NCBI GenBank assembly: GCA_038030265.1
Contig: CM075939.1
Span: 51,565,253 to 51,629,252, forward strand
Direction: 5' to 3'
DNA: 64,000 nt
From: Corythucha ciliata
Lineage: Eukaryota > Arthropoda > Insecta > Hemiptera > Tingidae
Part shown: piece by piece, positions 63,456-64,000 of the stretch
How the letters are laid out: every line of letters begins with the position of its first letter
Position numbering within the stretch: position 1 is the first letter of the stretch
The notes under the pieces: model-generated
Seen by the model: only the letters and a program-made list of their open reading frames with translations
Told to the model about the DNA's origin: nothing
Databases searched by the model: none
Made by a program: the position numbers and the translations under genes

Positions 63456-64000
63456 TCCTGTTGTTCTAAAACAACAAACGAGACAGTTTGTTTTTTTTTT
63501 TTTTTAATTTCCAAAAACTGGGTGAAGCTAGAGAAAACCGGAGGCCCCGGGCCAACTATTGTGGTGGGTTCATGCTGCGGTGACATCGATGTTTTGGGTC
63601 ATTATAGATTTTTGCGGCACCGATCGGCTTGCGGCATTTTTCCTGGACTGTTCGGAATAAGGCTCATGCGATGTCCAAGGAAAAGCGTGGGGAGGTGCAG
63701 GTTTCACTCTTACACTCTTAATTCCTCCCACCTTCTAGGTGTCCGGACATTTGCGAACACTGGATATCTGTAAAGGGGCGGCCAAGCAAGTATTCTTAAA
63801 AAGGGTAGTCAGGTAGCCAACCCCTCTTGAAATAAGCTCACGACAACAGCCCACTATTCCTGATTTCAACAGGCAACTTTCTATCAGTGATAGGGGAACT
63901 CACCGGCGCGCGCGGTGAGCAACCGTCCGTGTTCGTAAATGTTCGACAACCCACCTTCTGATGTGAAAAACCTGTAAACCAGGCTTACCTGACACCTTTT
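63456..64000. other. Downstream flank, no gene seen
   Basis: T run near 63490-63505; otherwise unremarkable. No exon or repeat could be recognised. Confidence 0.45.

Overview
The window is invertebrate nuclear DNA, most likely from an arthropod; the species cannot be fixed. Reasons: spliced genes with short GT-AG introns (56-101 bp where compact), AT-rich non-coding DNA packed with small inverted-repeat transposons, retroelement relics, degenerate minisatellites, and many runs of 8-12 G or C. The transposable elements (RNase H-bearing non-LTR retrotransposons, Jockey-like and Ty3/gypsy fragments, a MULE-type SWIM protein, PIF/Harbinger and hAT miniature elements) fit an arthropod. Nothing looks bacterial or viral-episomal.

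There is one confidently recognised host gene, on the plus strand from 39501 to 63077. Fourteen exons join with every reading phase matching into a 1256-residue Rho guanine nucleotide exchange factor of the ARHGEF10/ARHGEF10L type: a low-complexity N-terminus (exons 1-3), a DBL-homology domain (exons 4-7), a split PH domain (exons 7-10) and a C-terminal beta-propeller-like region (exons 10-14). A polyadenylation signal lies at 63430. Introns 1 (6.5 kb), 2 (7.2 kb) and 7 (5.3 kb) hold most of the length and are full of mobile elements. Intron 7 also carries a dead copy of part of exon 7. The promoter and any 5' untranslated exon were not found.

The 39 kb upstream is intergenic or distal intron and holds only relics: Jockey-like reverse transcriptase pieces (6050-6572 and 9106-9302, minus strand) flanking an internally deleted Ty3/gypsy element (6771-7982); a MULE-type SWIM-domain pseudogene broken by one TGA (14800-15759); and a 3.6-kb 5'-truncated non-LTR retrotransposon with a 53-nt poly(A) tail (21752-25320, minus strand). 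A diverged relative of that retrotransposon, only RNase H and tail, lies in intron 2 (51683-52380).

The rest is a mosaic of miniature inverted-repeat elements, several with diagnostic target duplications: TTA or TAA beside three Harbinger-like elements and an 8-bp duplication beside a hAT-like element. Elements sit inside one another, and internal 'empty site' copies in the same window let the insertion order be read directly. Several families of 21-34-bp degenerate tandem repeats fill much of 10.7 kb, 28 kb, 31 kb, 33 kb, 36-38 kb, 43-45 kb, 50.8 kb and 55-59 kb.
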